DNA of 64,000 bases from the NCBI RefSeq assembly GCF_039542905.1, contig NZ_BAABIS010000001.1:7378001-7442000 (forward strand), in the 5' to 3' direction. Made by a program: the position numbers and the translations under genes. Below, one piece after another: positions 8,792 to 17,538 of this stretch (its first letter is position 1; each line of letters opens with the position of its first letter). The notes under the pieces are model-generated. The model had not been told where the DNA came from, did no database searches, and saw nothing but the letters and a program-made list of their open reading frames with translations. Source of the stretch: Kitasatospora terrestris. Lineage in GTDB: Bacteria; Actinomycetota; Actinomycetes; Streptomycetales; Streptomycetaceae.

Positions 8792-10192
8792 GTGACCCGT
8801 ACCGTGATCCGCGGCGGCCTGGTGGTCACCGCGGCCGAGGAGATGCACGCCGACGTCCTGATCGAGGGCGAGCGGGTGGTGGCGCTGGCGGCCTTCGGGA
8901 CGTCCGCGGCCGAGGGCTGGACGGCGGACCGCGAGATCGACGCCCGCGGGCTGTACGTGATCCCCGGCGGCGTCGACGCGCACACCCACATGGAGCTGCC
9001 GTTCGGCGGCACCTCCGCCTCCGACACCTTCGAGACCGGCACCCGGGCCGCCGCCTGGGGCGGCACCACCACGATCGTGGACTTCGCCGTGCAGGGCGTC
9101 GGCGCCACCCTGCGGGCCGGGCTGGACGCCTGGCACGCGAAGGCCGACGGCAACTGCGCGATCGACTACGGCTTCCACATGATCCTGGCCGACGTCAACG
9201 AGCACAGCCTGAAGGAGATGGACCTGCTGGTCGCGGAGGGGGTGAGCTCCTTCAAGCTGTTCATGGCCTACCCGGGCGTGTTCTACAGCGACGACGGGCG
9301 GATCCTGCGGGCCATGCAGCGCGGCGCCGACAACGGCGGCCTGGTCATGATGCACGCCGAGAACGGCCTGGCCATCGACGTGCTGGTCGAGCAGGCGCTG
9401 GCCGCCGGGCACACCGACCCGCGCTACCACGGCGAGGTCCGCCGGGAGCTGCTGGAGGCCGAGGCGGTCCACCGCGCGATCAAGCTCTCCCAGGTGGCCG
9501 GCTCCCCGCTGTACGTGGTGCACGTCTCCGCCGCCTCCGCGGTCGCCGAGCTCGCCGCCGCCCGCGACCAGGGCCTCAACGTCTTCGGCGAGACCTGCCC
9601 GCAGTACCTGTACCTGTCGACCGACAACCTCGCCGAGCCCGGCTTCGAGGGCGCCAAGTACGTCTGCTCCACCCCGCTGCGGCCCAAGGAGCACCAGGCG
9701 GCGCTCTGGAGGGGCCTGCGGACCAACGACCTTCAGGTGGTCTCCACCGACCACTGCCCGTTCTGCTTCGTCGGGCAGAAGGAGCTCGGCCGCGGCGACT
9801 TTTCGAAGATCCCCAACGGCCTGCCGGGCGTCGAGAACCGGATGGACCTGCTGCACCAGGCCGTCGTCGACGGCCACCTCTCGCGCCGCCGCTGGATCGA
9901 GATCGCCTGCGCCACCCCCGCCCGGATGTTCGGCCTCTACCCGCGCAAGGGCACCATCGCCCCCGGCGCCGACGCCGACATCGTGCTGTACGACCCCTCC
10001 GCCACCCAGACGCTGTCCGCCCGGACCCACCACATGAACGTCGACTACTCGGCGTACGAGGGCCGGCAGCTCACCGGCCGGGTCCGCACCGTGCTCTCCC
10101 GCGGCACCGTGGTGGTCGACGGCGACCGCTGGCTCGGCCGGGCCGGCCACGGCCGCTTCCAGCCGCGCGCCACCTGCCAGTACCTCATCTGA
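8792..10192 (+). CDS. hydA: Dihydropyrimidinase (D-hydantoinase)
   Basis: A 466-residue cyclic amidohydrolase that opens dihydrouracil/dihydrothymine (or 5-substituted hydantoins) to N-carbamoyl amino acids, the substrate of the preceding gene product. Metal-binding HxH is at H64/H66 (GVDAHTHMELP). The carbamylated bridging lysine is K155 (SSFKLFMAY). Further His/Asp ligands are in MHAENG, LYVVHVSA and STDHCPF. Start is the GTG at 8792, 11 bp after the upstream stop with GGGGAGC as ribosome site; the open frame extends into the previous gene in another frame but has no homologous sequence there. Size matches the family (about 460 residues). Confidence 0.93.
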   Translation: MTRTVIRGGLVVTAAEEMHADVLIEGERVVALAAFGTSAAEGWTADREIDARGLYVIPGGVDAHTHMELPFGGTSASDTFETGTRAAAWGGTTTIVDFAVQGVGATLRAGLDAWHAKADGNCAIDYGFHMILADVNEHSLKEMDLLVAEGVSSFKLFMAYPGVFYSDDGRILRAMQRGADNGGLVMMHAENGLAIDVLVEQALAAGHTDPRYHGEVRRELLEAEAVHRAIKLSQVAGSPLYVVHVSAASAVAELAAARDQGLNVFGETCPQYLYLSTDNLAEPGFEGAKYVCSTPLRPKEHQAALWRGLRTNDLQVVSTDHCPFCFVGQKELGRGDFSKIPNGLPGVENRMDLLHQAVVDGHLSRRRWIEIACATPARMFGLYPRKGTIAPGADADIVLYDPSATQTLSARTHHMNVDYSAYEGRQLTGRVRTVLSRGTVVVDGDRWLGRAGHGRFQPRATCQYLI

Positions 10193-10212
10193 CCCACCCC
10201 GCAAGGAGATCA

Positions 10213-11229
10213 GTGGACATCGGACTCGTCCTCCAGGCCGACCCGCCCGCACGACTGCTCATCGACCGGATGAAACGGGCGGAGGCGGCCGGCTTCAGCC
10301 ACGGCTGGACCTTCGACTCGGTGGTGCTCTGGCAGGAGCCCTTCGTCATCTACAGCCGGATCCTCGCCGAGACCACCCGGCTCACCGTCGGCCCCATGGT
10401 CACCAACCCCGCCACCCGCACCTGGGAGGTCACCGCCTCCCTGTTCGCGACCCTCAACGACATGTACGGCAACCGGACGGTCTGCGGCATCGGCCGCGGC
10501 GACTCCGCGCAGCGCGTGGCGGGCCGCAAGCCCGCCTCGCTGGACCGGCTCTCCCAGGCCATGCGCGCCGTCAAGGCGCTCGCCGAGGGGCGCAGCGTCG
10601 AGATCGACGGCACCGAGCTGCACATCCCCTGGGTGCAGCCGGGCGCCGAACTGCCGATCTGGATGGGCGCGTACGGCCCGAAGGCGCTCGCCCTGTGCGG
10701 CCGCGAGGCGGACGGGTTCATCCTGCAGCTCGCCGACCCGTACCTCACCGAGTGGATGGTGAAGGCCGTCCGGGCGGCCGCCGTCGAGGCCGGGCGCGAC
10801 CCCGCCTCGGTCACCGTCTGCGTGGCCGCGCCGGCGTACGTCACCGCCGACGACTCGCCGGAGGCGATGGCGCACGCCCGCGAGCAGTGCCGCTGGTTCG
10901 GCGGCATGGTCGGCAACCACGTCGCCGACCTGGTCGCCCGCTACGGCGAGCATTCCGGCCTGGTGCCGGACGCCCTCACCGCCTACATCAAGGACCGGCA
11001 GGGCTACGACTACAGCCACCACGGCCGGGTCGACAACCCCGACACCGCGTTCGTCCCCGACGAGATCGTCGACCGCTTCTGCCTGATCGGCCCGGTGGAG
11101 ACGCACCTGGAGCGGCTGGAGGAGCTGCGGGCCCTGGGCGTCGACCAGTTCGCGGTCTACGCGATGCACGACGCCGTCGAGTCCACCATCGACGCGTACG
11201 GCGCGAGCGTCGTCCCGGCGTTCCGCTGA
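10213..11229 (+). CDS. F420-dependent LLM-class oxidoreductase (TIGR03842-like)
   Basis: A 338-residue luciferase-like (TIM-barrel) oxidoreductase that most likely uses coenzyme F420. The start GTG at 10213 is preceded by AAGGAGA. Features are the N-terminal DIGLVLQADPP strand, the TRLTVGPMVTNP segment, GIGRGDSAQR near residue 95, and the MGAYGPKALALCGREADG cofactor-binding region near 155. This subfamily is repeatedly found beside dihydropyrimidinase and beta-ureidopropionase genes, as here (20 bp after hydA), so it probably serves the same catabolic route, perhaps in place of a classical dihydropyrimidine dehydrogenase; that role is inference. Confidence 0.85.
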   Translation: MDIGLVLQADPPARLLIDRMKRAEAAGFSHGWTFDSVVLWQEPFVIYSRILAETTRLTVGPMVTNPATRTWEVTASLFATLNDMYGNRTVCGIGRGDSAQRVAGRKPASLDRLSQAMRAVKALAEGRSVEIDGTELHIPWVQPGAELPIWMGAYGPKALALCGREADGFILQLADPYLTEWMVKAVRAAAVEAGRDPASVTVCVAAPAYVTADDSPEAMAHAREQCRWFGGMVGNHVADLVARYGEHSGLVPDALTAYIKDRQGYDYSHHGRVDNPDTAFVPDEIVDRFCLIGPVETHLERLEELRALGVDQFAVYAMHDAVESTIDAYGASVVPAFR

Positions 11230-11236
11230 CCGGCCG

Positions 11237-11271
11237 CCCGGTCGGGTCCGTGCGCCACGGACCCGACCGGG
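11237..11271. terminator. Bidirectional terminator hairpin
   Basis: Perfect 16-bp stem (arms 11237-11252 and 11256-11271, core GGTCGGGTCCGTG) with a 3-nt CGC loop. It lies between the convergent stop codons of the F420 oxidoreductase and the leftward propeller protein. Confidence 0.85.
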
Positions 11272-11273
11272 GG

Positions 11274-12905
11274 TCACTCCGACCCGAGCGGCCCGTCCAG
11301 GATCCGCCCGTCCAGGATCCGCCCGTCCGTCGTGCCGACCAGCAGCCTTCCGCCACCCGGCGCGGCCAGCGACAGCGGCACCACCGGAAGGCCGTCGACC
11401 GTCAGCCGCCCGCGGTGGCGCACCGAGCCGTCGTGGCGGTCCAGGACCACCAACTCGCCGTCGGCGATGCCCGCGTACACGTGCTCCGGGTCGGCGGCGA
11501 CGGCCAGGACGTGGCGGTCGGCGGTGAACACCCACGTCGCCTCGCCGTCGGGGAGCCGGCGGCGGACCACGAAGGCGTTGCCGGGCAGCAGTCCGGCCCC
11601 GTCGTGCACCGCTCCGGCGTGCACCAGCGCCGCCCCGCCGCCGTCCTCGTCGAGGTGGACGCCCGGCCCGCCGAACAGGTGGCCACGACGTGTCCGGTCC
11701 CACTCCAGGGGGAAGAGCAGGCGCATCCGCCGCCGCTCGGGATCCAGCGCGGCGACCTCCTTGCCCGCGACGCCGTGCCGCCCGCCGCCCACCAGGAACA
11801 GCAGCTCCGGGCAGTCGCGGACGTCGAACCAGTGGTTGAACAGGTCGTACCGGCCCACGCCGAGCGAGTCGAGCTCGGCGCCGGAGTCCGGCGCGAGCAG
11901 CCGCACCCGGGGGCTCTTCTCCCCGTGGTCGGAGTCCCGGGCCGCCAGGCGCCCGTCGCGGCTCGCGGCCAGCACCGCCGGAGCGGCCGGCTCCACGGCG
12001 GCCAGCGTCCGCCCGTCCTCCAGCGACAGCCGCTCCACCAGTGCCGGGCGCGCCCGCCATCCCTCGCCCGGGAGCCACCGGGCCCGGCGCGGGGTGGTCA
12101 CCCACGCCGACCGGCGGTCGGGTGCCAGGAGCAGCTGGCGGCCGCCGTCCGGATCGGGCAGCGACCACTGCACCTCGCCCGACGGCAGTCGGCACTCGGC
12201 CCGCACTCCGTCCAGCACGGCGACGGTCCGGCCGTCCGGCAGGACCTCCACCGCCCAGACCTGGCGGCGCGGTGTCCATTCCTCGCCGTGCGCCGAACAC
12301 AGCGCGGCGAGCAGCGCCTCGGCGGCCGGGCCCTCCTCGGGCCGGGCGCACGGCACCCGCGGACCGGTCTGCCGACCCGGCGGGACCATCCGCGGTCGGG
12401 CGGCGGTCCAGTCCTCGCACGCGATCGCGACCGCGTGGCCCACCCGGTGCGCGGCGTCGTCCTCGTAGTCGTCGTACGGCGCCAGCACGGCCTCCAGGAC
12501 CCGCGCGTCGCGCCAGCGCACCGAGCGGACCTCCCGGCAGCCCTCCAGCAGCGGCACGCTCTCCCCGGTCGCCAGGTCGACCAGCAGCAGCTCGCCCTCG
12601 AAGGAGTAGCCGCCGTCGTAGCACCCGGTGCCGACGGCGGCGAGCGGGAGCTCGGGGTGGAGCGCGACCGCGTTGACCGGCCACCGGGAGTCGGCCAGGG
12701 CCCGGCAGCGCAGACCGACCAGGTCGAACACGCCGATCCGGTAGCGGCGCACCGCGCCGGCGTCGCGGCCCTGCCACTGGAGGGCGCCGAGACTGCCGCC
12801 GACCACGACCACGCCGTGGTCGTCGCTGCGCTCGGCCACGCTCGGCCGCCCGATCTGCGCGAACGGACGGTCACCGAGCACCCGGTCGACGGAGTACCGG
12901 GCCAT
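11274..12905 (-). CDS. Predicted beta-propeller (PQQ/WD-like) protein of unknown function
   Basis: A 543-residue protein without signal peptide or membrane segment. It is made of repeated short beta-rich units typical of propellers, for example VNAVALHPELPLAAVG, VLPDGRTVAVLDG, GEVQWSLPDPDGG and DGELVVLDRHDGSVRH; the last two resemble PQQ-type blades. No catalytic motif was recognised. The ATG at 12903-12905 shares one base with the stop of the upstream gene (TGATG), so the two are translationally coupled. It is the last gene of a leftward operon with a 149-residue protein and a DUF6745 protein. A cytoplasmic scaffold or sensor role would fit, but nothing proves it. Confidence 0.7.
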   Translation of the reverse strand: MARYSVDRVLGDRPFAQIGRPSVAERSDDHGVVVVGGSLGALQWQGRDAGAVRRYRIGVFDLVGLRCRALADSRWPVNAVALHPELPLAAVGTGCYDGGYSFEGELLLVDLATGESVPLLEGCREVRSVRWRDARVLEAVLAPYDDYEDDAAHRVGHAVAIACEDWTAARPRMVPPGRQTGPRVPCARPEEGPAAEALLAALCSAHGEEWTPRRQVWAVEVLPDGRTVAVLDGVRAECRLPSGEVQWSLPDPDGGRQLLLAPDRRSAWVTTPRRARWLPGEGWRARPALVERLSLEDGRTLAAVEPAAPAVLAASRDGRLAARDSDHGEKSPRVRLLAPDSGAELDSLGVGRYDLFNHWFDVRDCPELLFLVGGGRHGVAGKEVAALDPERRRMRLLFPLEWDRTRRGHLFGGPGVHLDEDGGGAALVHAGAVHDGAGLLPGNAFVVRRRLPDGEATWVFTADRHVLAVAADPEHVYAGIADGELVVLDRHDGSVRHRGRLTVDGLPVVPLSLAAPGGGRLLVGTTDGRILDGRILDGPLGSE

Positions 12906-13354
12906 CAGTCGGCCACCAGGCGGTCGGCGCCGAACGCGGTGGTGGTGCGGCCGCGTTCGCGCTGGCGGCGGACGACGTAGCGGCCCGGGGCGATGCCGGT
13001 GCCGCCGTGCTCGGGGTGGATCAGGTAGGCGACGGCGGTGGTCTCCAGCAGGCCGAGGGCGAGCCGCAGCGGGTCGCGGACGGAGGTGGTCCAGCGGCAG
13101 GTGCCGGGGTCGGCGACCAGGGTGTGCGGGTTGCCGCCGCCGGCGCCGCGCAGCAGCTCGACGCCGTCCGGTGGGACGTCCTGCCAGACGGTCCACGAGG
13201 TGTCGGTGACGGTGGGCACCAGGTGGTGCGGGACGACGATCAGGTCGCCCTGCGCCTGGAGCCCGTCCACCACCGGGACGGTCAGTTCCCGTTCCAGGTG
13301 GTCGAGGACGTCGAGGCCGGTGCGGGCGGTGAGCTGGGCCAGGGTCATGGTCAT
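12905..13354 (-). CDS. Conserved hypothetical protein, partner of DUF6745 gene
   Basis: 149 residues starting at the ATG at 13352-13354, 8 nt after GAGAGG; an in-frame ATG two codons later is the alternative start. No catalytic family recognised. Recognisable short motifs are LLRGAGGGNPHTLVAD near residue 70 and YLIHPEHGGTGIAPGRYVV near 112; similar sequence occurs, from memory, in proteins encoded next to DUF6745 genes in other actinomycetes. No signal peptide. It lies 23 bp after the DUF6745 stop and overlaps the propeller gene start by one base, so the three form one operon. Confidence 0.7.
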   Translation of the reverse strand: MTMTLAQLTARTGLDVLDHLERELTVPVVDGLQAQGDLIVVPHHLVPTVTDTSWTVWQDVPPDGVELLRGAGGGNPHTLVADPGTCRWTTSVRDPLRLALGLLETTAVAYLIHPEHGGTGIAPGRYVVRRQRERGRTTTAFGADRLVAD

Positions 13355-13377
13355 GGGGTTCACCTCTCGGTCGGGGT

Positions 13378-14601
13378 TCAGGTGCGGCGGACGAGCGTGG
13401 CGTACTGCGCCCCGCTCAGCCCGTACGACCAGCCGGCCGCCGCCAGCGCGTCGTCGAAGTGCGGTGGTACGGCCAGGCCGTAGCGTCTGCGCCGGCCGTC
13501 CGGCTCGGCGGAGCCGTTGACGGCGAGCAGCAGCCGGGCGGGCACCGGCGCCGCCTCCCGGGGGAGGTCGTACAGGCGCAGGCGGAAGCCCGGGTTGCCC
13601 GGGTCGGGGGCCTCGGCCAGCAGCCGCAGCCCGGCCAGCCCGATGTACGCGTCCCAGCCGAGCCGCTCGATCGCGCAGCGACGGACCTCGACGTTCGGTT
13701 CGGCGTGGATCAGTTCCACCGTCGGCCCGGTCACCACCCACTCCGGCACCGGCGTGCCGTGCACGACGTACAGCGCCGCGCCGTCCGCGAAGCGCACGGC
13801 CGGGCCGTCGGCCCGGTGCAGCCGCCGCTCGCCGTGGTGGGCGTGGGCGAGCGGCTCGGTGTGCACGGCGGCGGGCCGCTCGGCGAGCACGCAGTGGGTC
13901 GCGTCGGGCCACCACCAGCCGGTGCTGCGGGCGAGTTCGGCCCACGGGCCGAGCAGCCGGAGGTCGTCGGGGTCGAAGCGGGCCAGTCCGGCGCGGGCGA
14001 GGACGTCGTACGGGCCGACCCAGGCGGCGTCGTGCTGCCCGTACCAGGTCGTCCCGGAAGCCGCGGTGCCGAGCAGCGCGGTGCGCAGCGGCCCGCGGAC
14101 CGCGTCGCCCAGCGTGCCGGACAGCGCTTCGCGCACCGCGACGTCGGCCAGTACGTCCGGGTCGACGCCGGCGGCGAGGGCGGCCCGCGGCGGCTGCGTC
14201 CGGGCCAGCTGCCGGGCCGGCGCCGGCGTGCCCCAGGTGGTGGCGGGCCGGCCGCGGACCCGGGCGTCCAGCCGCTCCCGCAGGGCGGACTGGAGTGCGG
14301 CGAGCCGGGAGGCGAGCGGCCAGTCGGCGGGGCGCAGCCGGGCGGTCTCGGCGAACCGCGGGGTGCGGGTGCCGGGCAGCAGCGGCCGGGCGGCGGCGGG
14401 GGAGTCCACCCAGGTGAACCGGGGTGGTGGCGTGCCGGCGAGGGCGTACAGCTCGCGGACGGCGGCTTCGGCACGCGGCCGGTCGGCGGGGGCGGCGGCC
14501 AGTCCGTGCCGCAGCCACTCCTCGCGCAGGGCGAGGGCGGTGGCGAGCCGGTCGGGCAGCGGGGTGCGGGGCGCCCGTCCTGCGGGCGTCCGGCCGGTCA
14601 T
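13378..14601 (-). CDS. DUF6745-like protein of unknown function
   Basis: A 407-residue soluble protein. The C-terminal half has the pattern I associate with DUF6745: GWWWPDATHCVLAERP, a HRADGPAVRFADGAALY strand, the VPEWVVTG turn, the IHAEPNVEVRRCAIERLGW segment, and a C-terminal YGLSGAQYATLVRRT. The N-terminal 150 residues are helical and Arg-rich. The ATG at 14599-14601 was chosen because it is the last start before the conserved region; a possible 30-codon reading frame (14598-14690) ends on it with an ATGA overlap. Function is unknown in the family. It heads the operon with the 149-residue and propeller genes. Confidence 0.7.
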   Translation of the reverse strand: MTGRTPAGRAPRTPLPDRLATALALREEWLRHGLAAAPADRPRAEAAVRELYALAGTPPPRFTWVDSPAAARPLLPGTRTPRFAETARLRPADWPLASRLAALQSALRERLDARVRGRPATTWGTPAPARQLARTQPPRAALAAGVDPDVLADVAVREALSGTLGDAVRGPLRTALLGTAASGTTWYGQHDAAWVGPYDVLARAGLARFDPDDLRLLGPWAELARSTGWWWPDATHCVLAERPAAVHTEPLAHAHHGERRLHRADGPAVRFADGAALYVVHGTPVPEWVVTGPTVELIHAEPNVEVRRCAIERLGWDAYIGLAGLRLLAEAPDPGNPGFRLRLYDLPREAAPVPARLLLAVNGSAEPDGRRRRYGLAVPPHFDDALAAAGWSYGLSGAQYATLVRRT

Positions 14602-14690
14602 CGGCGGGCGGCGGAGACCGCCTCTCGGTTCGTCATGGGCGGAAGCGTGGCAGGACGTCGACCGGGCGGGCAAGCGGATTTTACTTTCAT
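14598..14690 (-). CDS. Possible 30-codon upstream ORF coupled to the DUF6745 gene
   Basis: A short frame (MKVKSACPPGRR...) with a plausible AGGA ribosome site 7 nt before its ATG (14688-14690). Its TGA overlaps the ATG of the DUF6745 gene (ATGA). The first codons AAA-GTA-AAA are AT-rich for this genome. It could be a coupling leader peptide or chance; no homologue is known to me. Confidence 0.3.
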   Translation of the reverse strand: MKVKSACPPGRRPATLPPMTNREAVSAARR

Positions 14691-14781
14691 GATCTTTTCC
14701 TGGCGGTCCGGATGCTGATATGACTGCTCGTCGGCTGTTCGGCCGATCATTCGAAAAGATCCACCTCGGGGGAACTCCGGC

Positions 14782-15477
14782 ATGTCCGAAACCACGTCAG
14801 AAACCGTCGCCCAGAGCGTTCCAGAGCCCTCGTCGAAGGGTCTGAAGCTGCTCCTCGACTGGGGCCCGACGCTGCTGCTCAACATCCTCGCGCCCATCCT
14901 CACCTACAACGCGCTGACCGGCAGCGGCCACTCCGAGCCGACCGCGCTGCTGATCTCCTCCGCCTGGCCGGTCGTCGACCTGGGGCTGTACTTCGCCCTG
15001 CACCGCCGACTCGACGAGTTCGGCATCTTCACCCTGGTCACCATGGTGCTCGGCGCGGCCAGTGCGCTGGCGTACAACACCACCGAGCTGATCTTCCTCA
15101 AGGACTCGGCGCTCACCGCGCTGATCGGGCTCGGCTTCCTGGCCACCCTGTTCACGGCCCGCCCGGCGATGTTCTACTTCGGCCGCAAGTTCGCCTCCGG
15201 CGGCACCCCCGAGGGCGTCGCCCGCTGGAACGGCCTGTGGCAGTACGAGGGCTTCCGGCGCGGGCAGCGCCGGCTGACCGTGATCTGGGGCGTGGCGTTC
15301 CTGGTCGAGTCGGTGGTGAAGGCGGCCCTGACCTTCGTGCTGTCCACCGCCACCATGCTGACCGTCAGCAGCATCATGCCGTGGGCGTTCCTCGGCGGAC
15401 TGATCTACTACACGATCGGCTACGGCCGCCGGGCCCGCGCCCGGATGCAGGCCGCCCTGCCCGACGCGGGGGCCTGA
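14782..15477 (+). CDS. VC0807-type integral membrane protein
   Basis: A 231-residue membrane protein with about five to six hydrophobic segments: GPTLLLNILAPILTYNAL (residues 28-45), a SSAWPVVDLGLYFALH stretch, FTLVTMVLGAASALAY, ALIGLGFLATLFTARPAMFY, and two near the C-terminus. The layout and the ARPAMFYFGRKF loop match the VC0807 family (related to septation protein A), whose function is not established. The start ATG at 14782 follows a GGGGGAA ribosome site. It is transcribed away from the DUF6745 operon; 180 bp separate the two starts. Confidence 0.75.
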   Translation: MSETTSETVAQSVPEPSSKGLKLLLDWGPTLLLNILAPILTYNALTGSGHSEPTALLISSAWPVVDLGLYFALHRRLDEFGIFTLVTMVLGAASALAYNTTELIFLKDSALTALIGLGFLATLFTARPAMFYFGRKFASGGTPEGVARWNGLWQYEGFRRGQRRLTVIWGVAFLVESVVKAALTFVLSTATMLTVSSIMPWAFLGGLIYYTIGYGRRARARMQAALPDAGA

Positions 15478-15516
15478 GCCGTACCATCCGGCAGTGACGG
15501 GGGAGGTGCGGGCGCG

Positions 15517-16671
15517 ATGCGTGATCCGCTGGAGTGGCGGGGCGGGGACGGTCCGCTGGAGGACTGGCTCGGCGGGATCGAGGAGCAACTGGTCGGCCGG
15601 CCGGGCGCGTACGCGCTCTGGGGCCGCCGCACCGAGGAGCACGTCTACGGAGAGCTCCTCGGCAGCGGGCTGGGCCGGGCCGAGCTCGCCCGCCGGCTGG
15701 CCGGGCTCGGCGCGGACGGCGTGCACGTGCGCACCAGCGCCGGTCTGCGTCACGGCGAACCCCGGCTGGAGCTCGCCCCGCTCGGCGAGCCCTCCCGGCC
15801 GGACCGGGCCTTCGAGTTCGTGTCGCTCGACGGCGCCCCGGCCGGCCCCGTCCCGCTGTACGGCACGGTCCGCACCCCCACCGAGCTGGCCGCCTGGCTG
15901 GCGGCCTGGTCGCCGCTGCTGCCCGGCGGCCTGCCGGAGGCGGGCTGGTCGCCCCGGTCGTACACCGAGCCGATGGCGGTGGCCTTCCAGCACCGCCTCG
16001 ACAGCTCGCAGCTGCTGCTCACCCCGCTCGCCCGGGCGGAGCGGGGCGGCAACGTGAGCATCCGGATGCTCCTCCAGGCCGCCCGCGCCGAGCTGGGACG
16101 GGACCTGCTGCTGCTCCGCTCGCCGCGGATGCTGGAGGAGCCCCGGCCGGGCAGCTACCGCGAGTTGCGGGAGTGGCTGGACCGGGTGGGAGCGCTCTGG
16201 GGCGCCGCGCCGCTGCCGGTGCCGGGCCTGCGGGAGGAAGCCGGACGGGTCGCGCACCGGCCCACCCTCACCATCAACAAGATCATCGACGGTGCGCCCG
16301 AGATGCTGGTCCACCGCCACGGGCTCCCGCTGCTCACCATCGGCGGGCCGGCCGCCGACCTCGGCGGCTGGGGCGCGCTGCTGCAGGAACCGGCGGTGCT
16401 GTCGGGCGCGGCGCTCGGCTCCCGCCGTGGGGTGACCCGCTGGCTGGAACAGGTCGAGCACGCACTCTGGGGCCGCCCGGCCGTCTGGACCGTCCGCGGC
16501 GAACCGGCCCCGCTCGACACCCCCGCCCTGGCCCACCGGCTCACCGGGCGGGGCGCCGGCGGCGACCTGCACCTCGACCGCGTGCACCGCGGCCGGCCCG
16601 GCCCCGATGCCGTCGCCCCCACCACCGCCGCCCTCGGCGGCACCGGCACCACCGGGGTCACCGGCCGCTGA
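15517..16671 (+). CDS. Hypothetical protein, soluble, no recognised domain
   Basis: 384 residues starting at an ATG with GGGAGG ten bases upstream. No signal peptide or membrane span. The sequence has alternating hydrophobic strands and acidic helices, with Trp-rich signatures (PLEWRGG, AYALWGRRTEEHVYG, LRRLAGLGADG-type helix, WLEQVEHALWGRPAVW) but no motif known to me. The last 60 residues are Gly/Ala-rich and low in complexity. It is 39 bp downstream of the VC0807-type gene and may be co-transcribed. Codon usage is normal for this genome, so it is probably real. Confidence 0.65.
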   Translation: MRDPLEWRGGDGPLEDWLGGIEEQLVGRPGAYALWGRRTEEHVYGELLGSGLGRAELARRLAGLGADGVHVRTSAGLRHGEPRLELAPLGEPSRPDRAFEFVSLDGAPAGPVPLYGTVRTPTELAAWLAAWSPLLPGGLPEAGWSPRSYTEPMAVAFQHRLDSSQLLLTPLARAERGGNVSIRMLLQAARAELGRDLLLLRSPRMLEEPRPGSYRELREWLDRVGALWGAAPLPVPGLREEAGRVAHRPTLTINKIIDGAPEMLVHRHGLPLLTIGGPAADLGGWGALLQEPAVLSGAALGSRRGVTRWLEQVEHALWGRPAVWTVRGEPAPLDTPALAHRLTGRGAGGDLHLDRVHRGRPGPDAVAPTTAALGGTGTTGVTGR

Positions 16672-16705
16672 TGCCGGGCCCCGGCGGAGCCGGCTGCGGC
16701 CGGAC

Positions 16706-16739
16706 GGCGACGCTGCCGTGAGGGCGACGCTGCCGTGAG
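16706..16739. repeat. 17-bp tandem repeat, two full copies
   Basis: GGCGACGCTGCCGTGAG occurs twice in tandem (16706-16722, 16723-16739), followed by a degenerate half copy. It lies in the 256-bp gap between the hypothetical gene (ends 16671) and the leftward gene ending at 16928, where no gene was seen. Confidence 0.6.
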
Positions 16740-16927
16740 GGCAACGCCGTTGGGACGGGGGACCCGGGCGGCGCTGCTCCGCTACGGCGGTGACGGCGGG
16801 CGGGCGATCGGTAGCAGGACCGGCAGGTCGCGGAGCCCGGGGGCCGGCGGCCAACGGGTGCCGCGTCCGGAGACCGCAGACCGGACTGCGCAGAGCGTCG
16901 GGCCGGGCGGCCGTCGGCGACGCCGGC

Positions 16928-17338
16928 TCAGGCCCCGCCCGTCCGGGCCGCGCCGCCCGGCGGCTGCCGCAGCAGCACCAGTCGCTCGTGCGGCGCAGGG
17001 GCCGCACCGGGCCCGGCCAGCACGATCACCGGGCCGGGGAAGCGGTCCAGCAGCCGGTCCAGCCCGTGCAGCGGGTCGGCGGCCAGCAGGATGCCCTTCA
17101 CCGGCAGGCGCAGCAGCTGCTCGACGTCCAGCCGCCCCTGCGGGGTGGGCGGGATCCGGTAGCGGCGCAGCCCGTACGCCTCGGCGGCGGCGTCCAGCGG
17201 CCCGCCCGGTGGTTCGGTGACGGCGACGCGGTGCACGGCCGGCTCGAAGAGCTCGGCCAGGACGGTGCCCAGGGCGTGCGCCGGGCCGATGACGGGCGGC
17301 ACGTCCTCGCGGACGGGCGCGGCCGGATCCAGGGTCAT
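16928..17338 (-). CDS. Short protein resembling part of a fold-type I aminotransferase; function unknown
   Basis: 136 residues from the ATG at 17336-17338, with GGAGG 5 nt upstream. The middle part (PLDAAAEAYGLRRYRIPP, QGRLDVEQLLRLPVKGILLA) looks like the region of class I/II aminotransferases around the small-to-large domain junction, but the PLP lysine and the rest of the fold are absent. No signal peptide. It is divergent from bioF (200 bp apart). It could be a stand-alone conserved actinomycete protein or an eroded aminotransferase; its intact frame, ribosome site and normal codon usage favour a working gene. Confidence 0.55.
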   Translation of the reverse strand: MTLDPAAPVREDVPPVIGPAHALGTVLAELFEPAVHRVAVTEPPGGPLDAAAEAYGLRRYRIPPTPQGRLDVEQLLRLPVKGILLAADPLHGLDRLLDRFPGPVIVLAGPGAAPAPHERLVLLRQPPGGAARTGGA

Positions 17339-17538
17339 GGTCTCCTCCGCGGCGATCTTGCCGGTCCCGGTGGGGCGGGTCAACCGGCGCGACACGGACT
17401 GTCCAACCGTCCGATGGTCGTACCGCGGCGGCGCGCCGGAGCACGCGCCGAACGCGCCCGGGACGGATGCAGGGCGCGCGCCCGGTGTGCCGCGCCGCAC
17501 ATTGCCCGCAGCGGACGCCGGGTGACAGAGTGCCGAAC

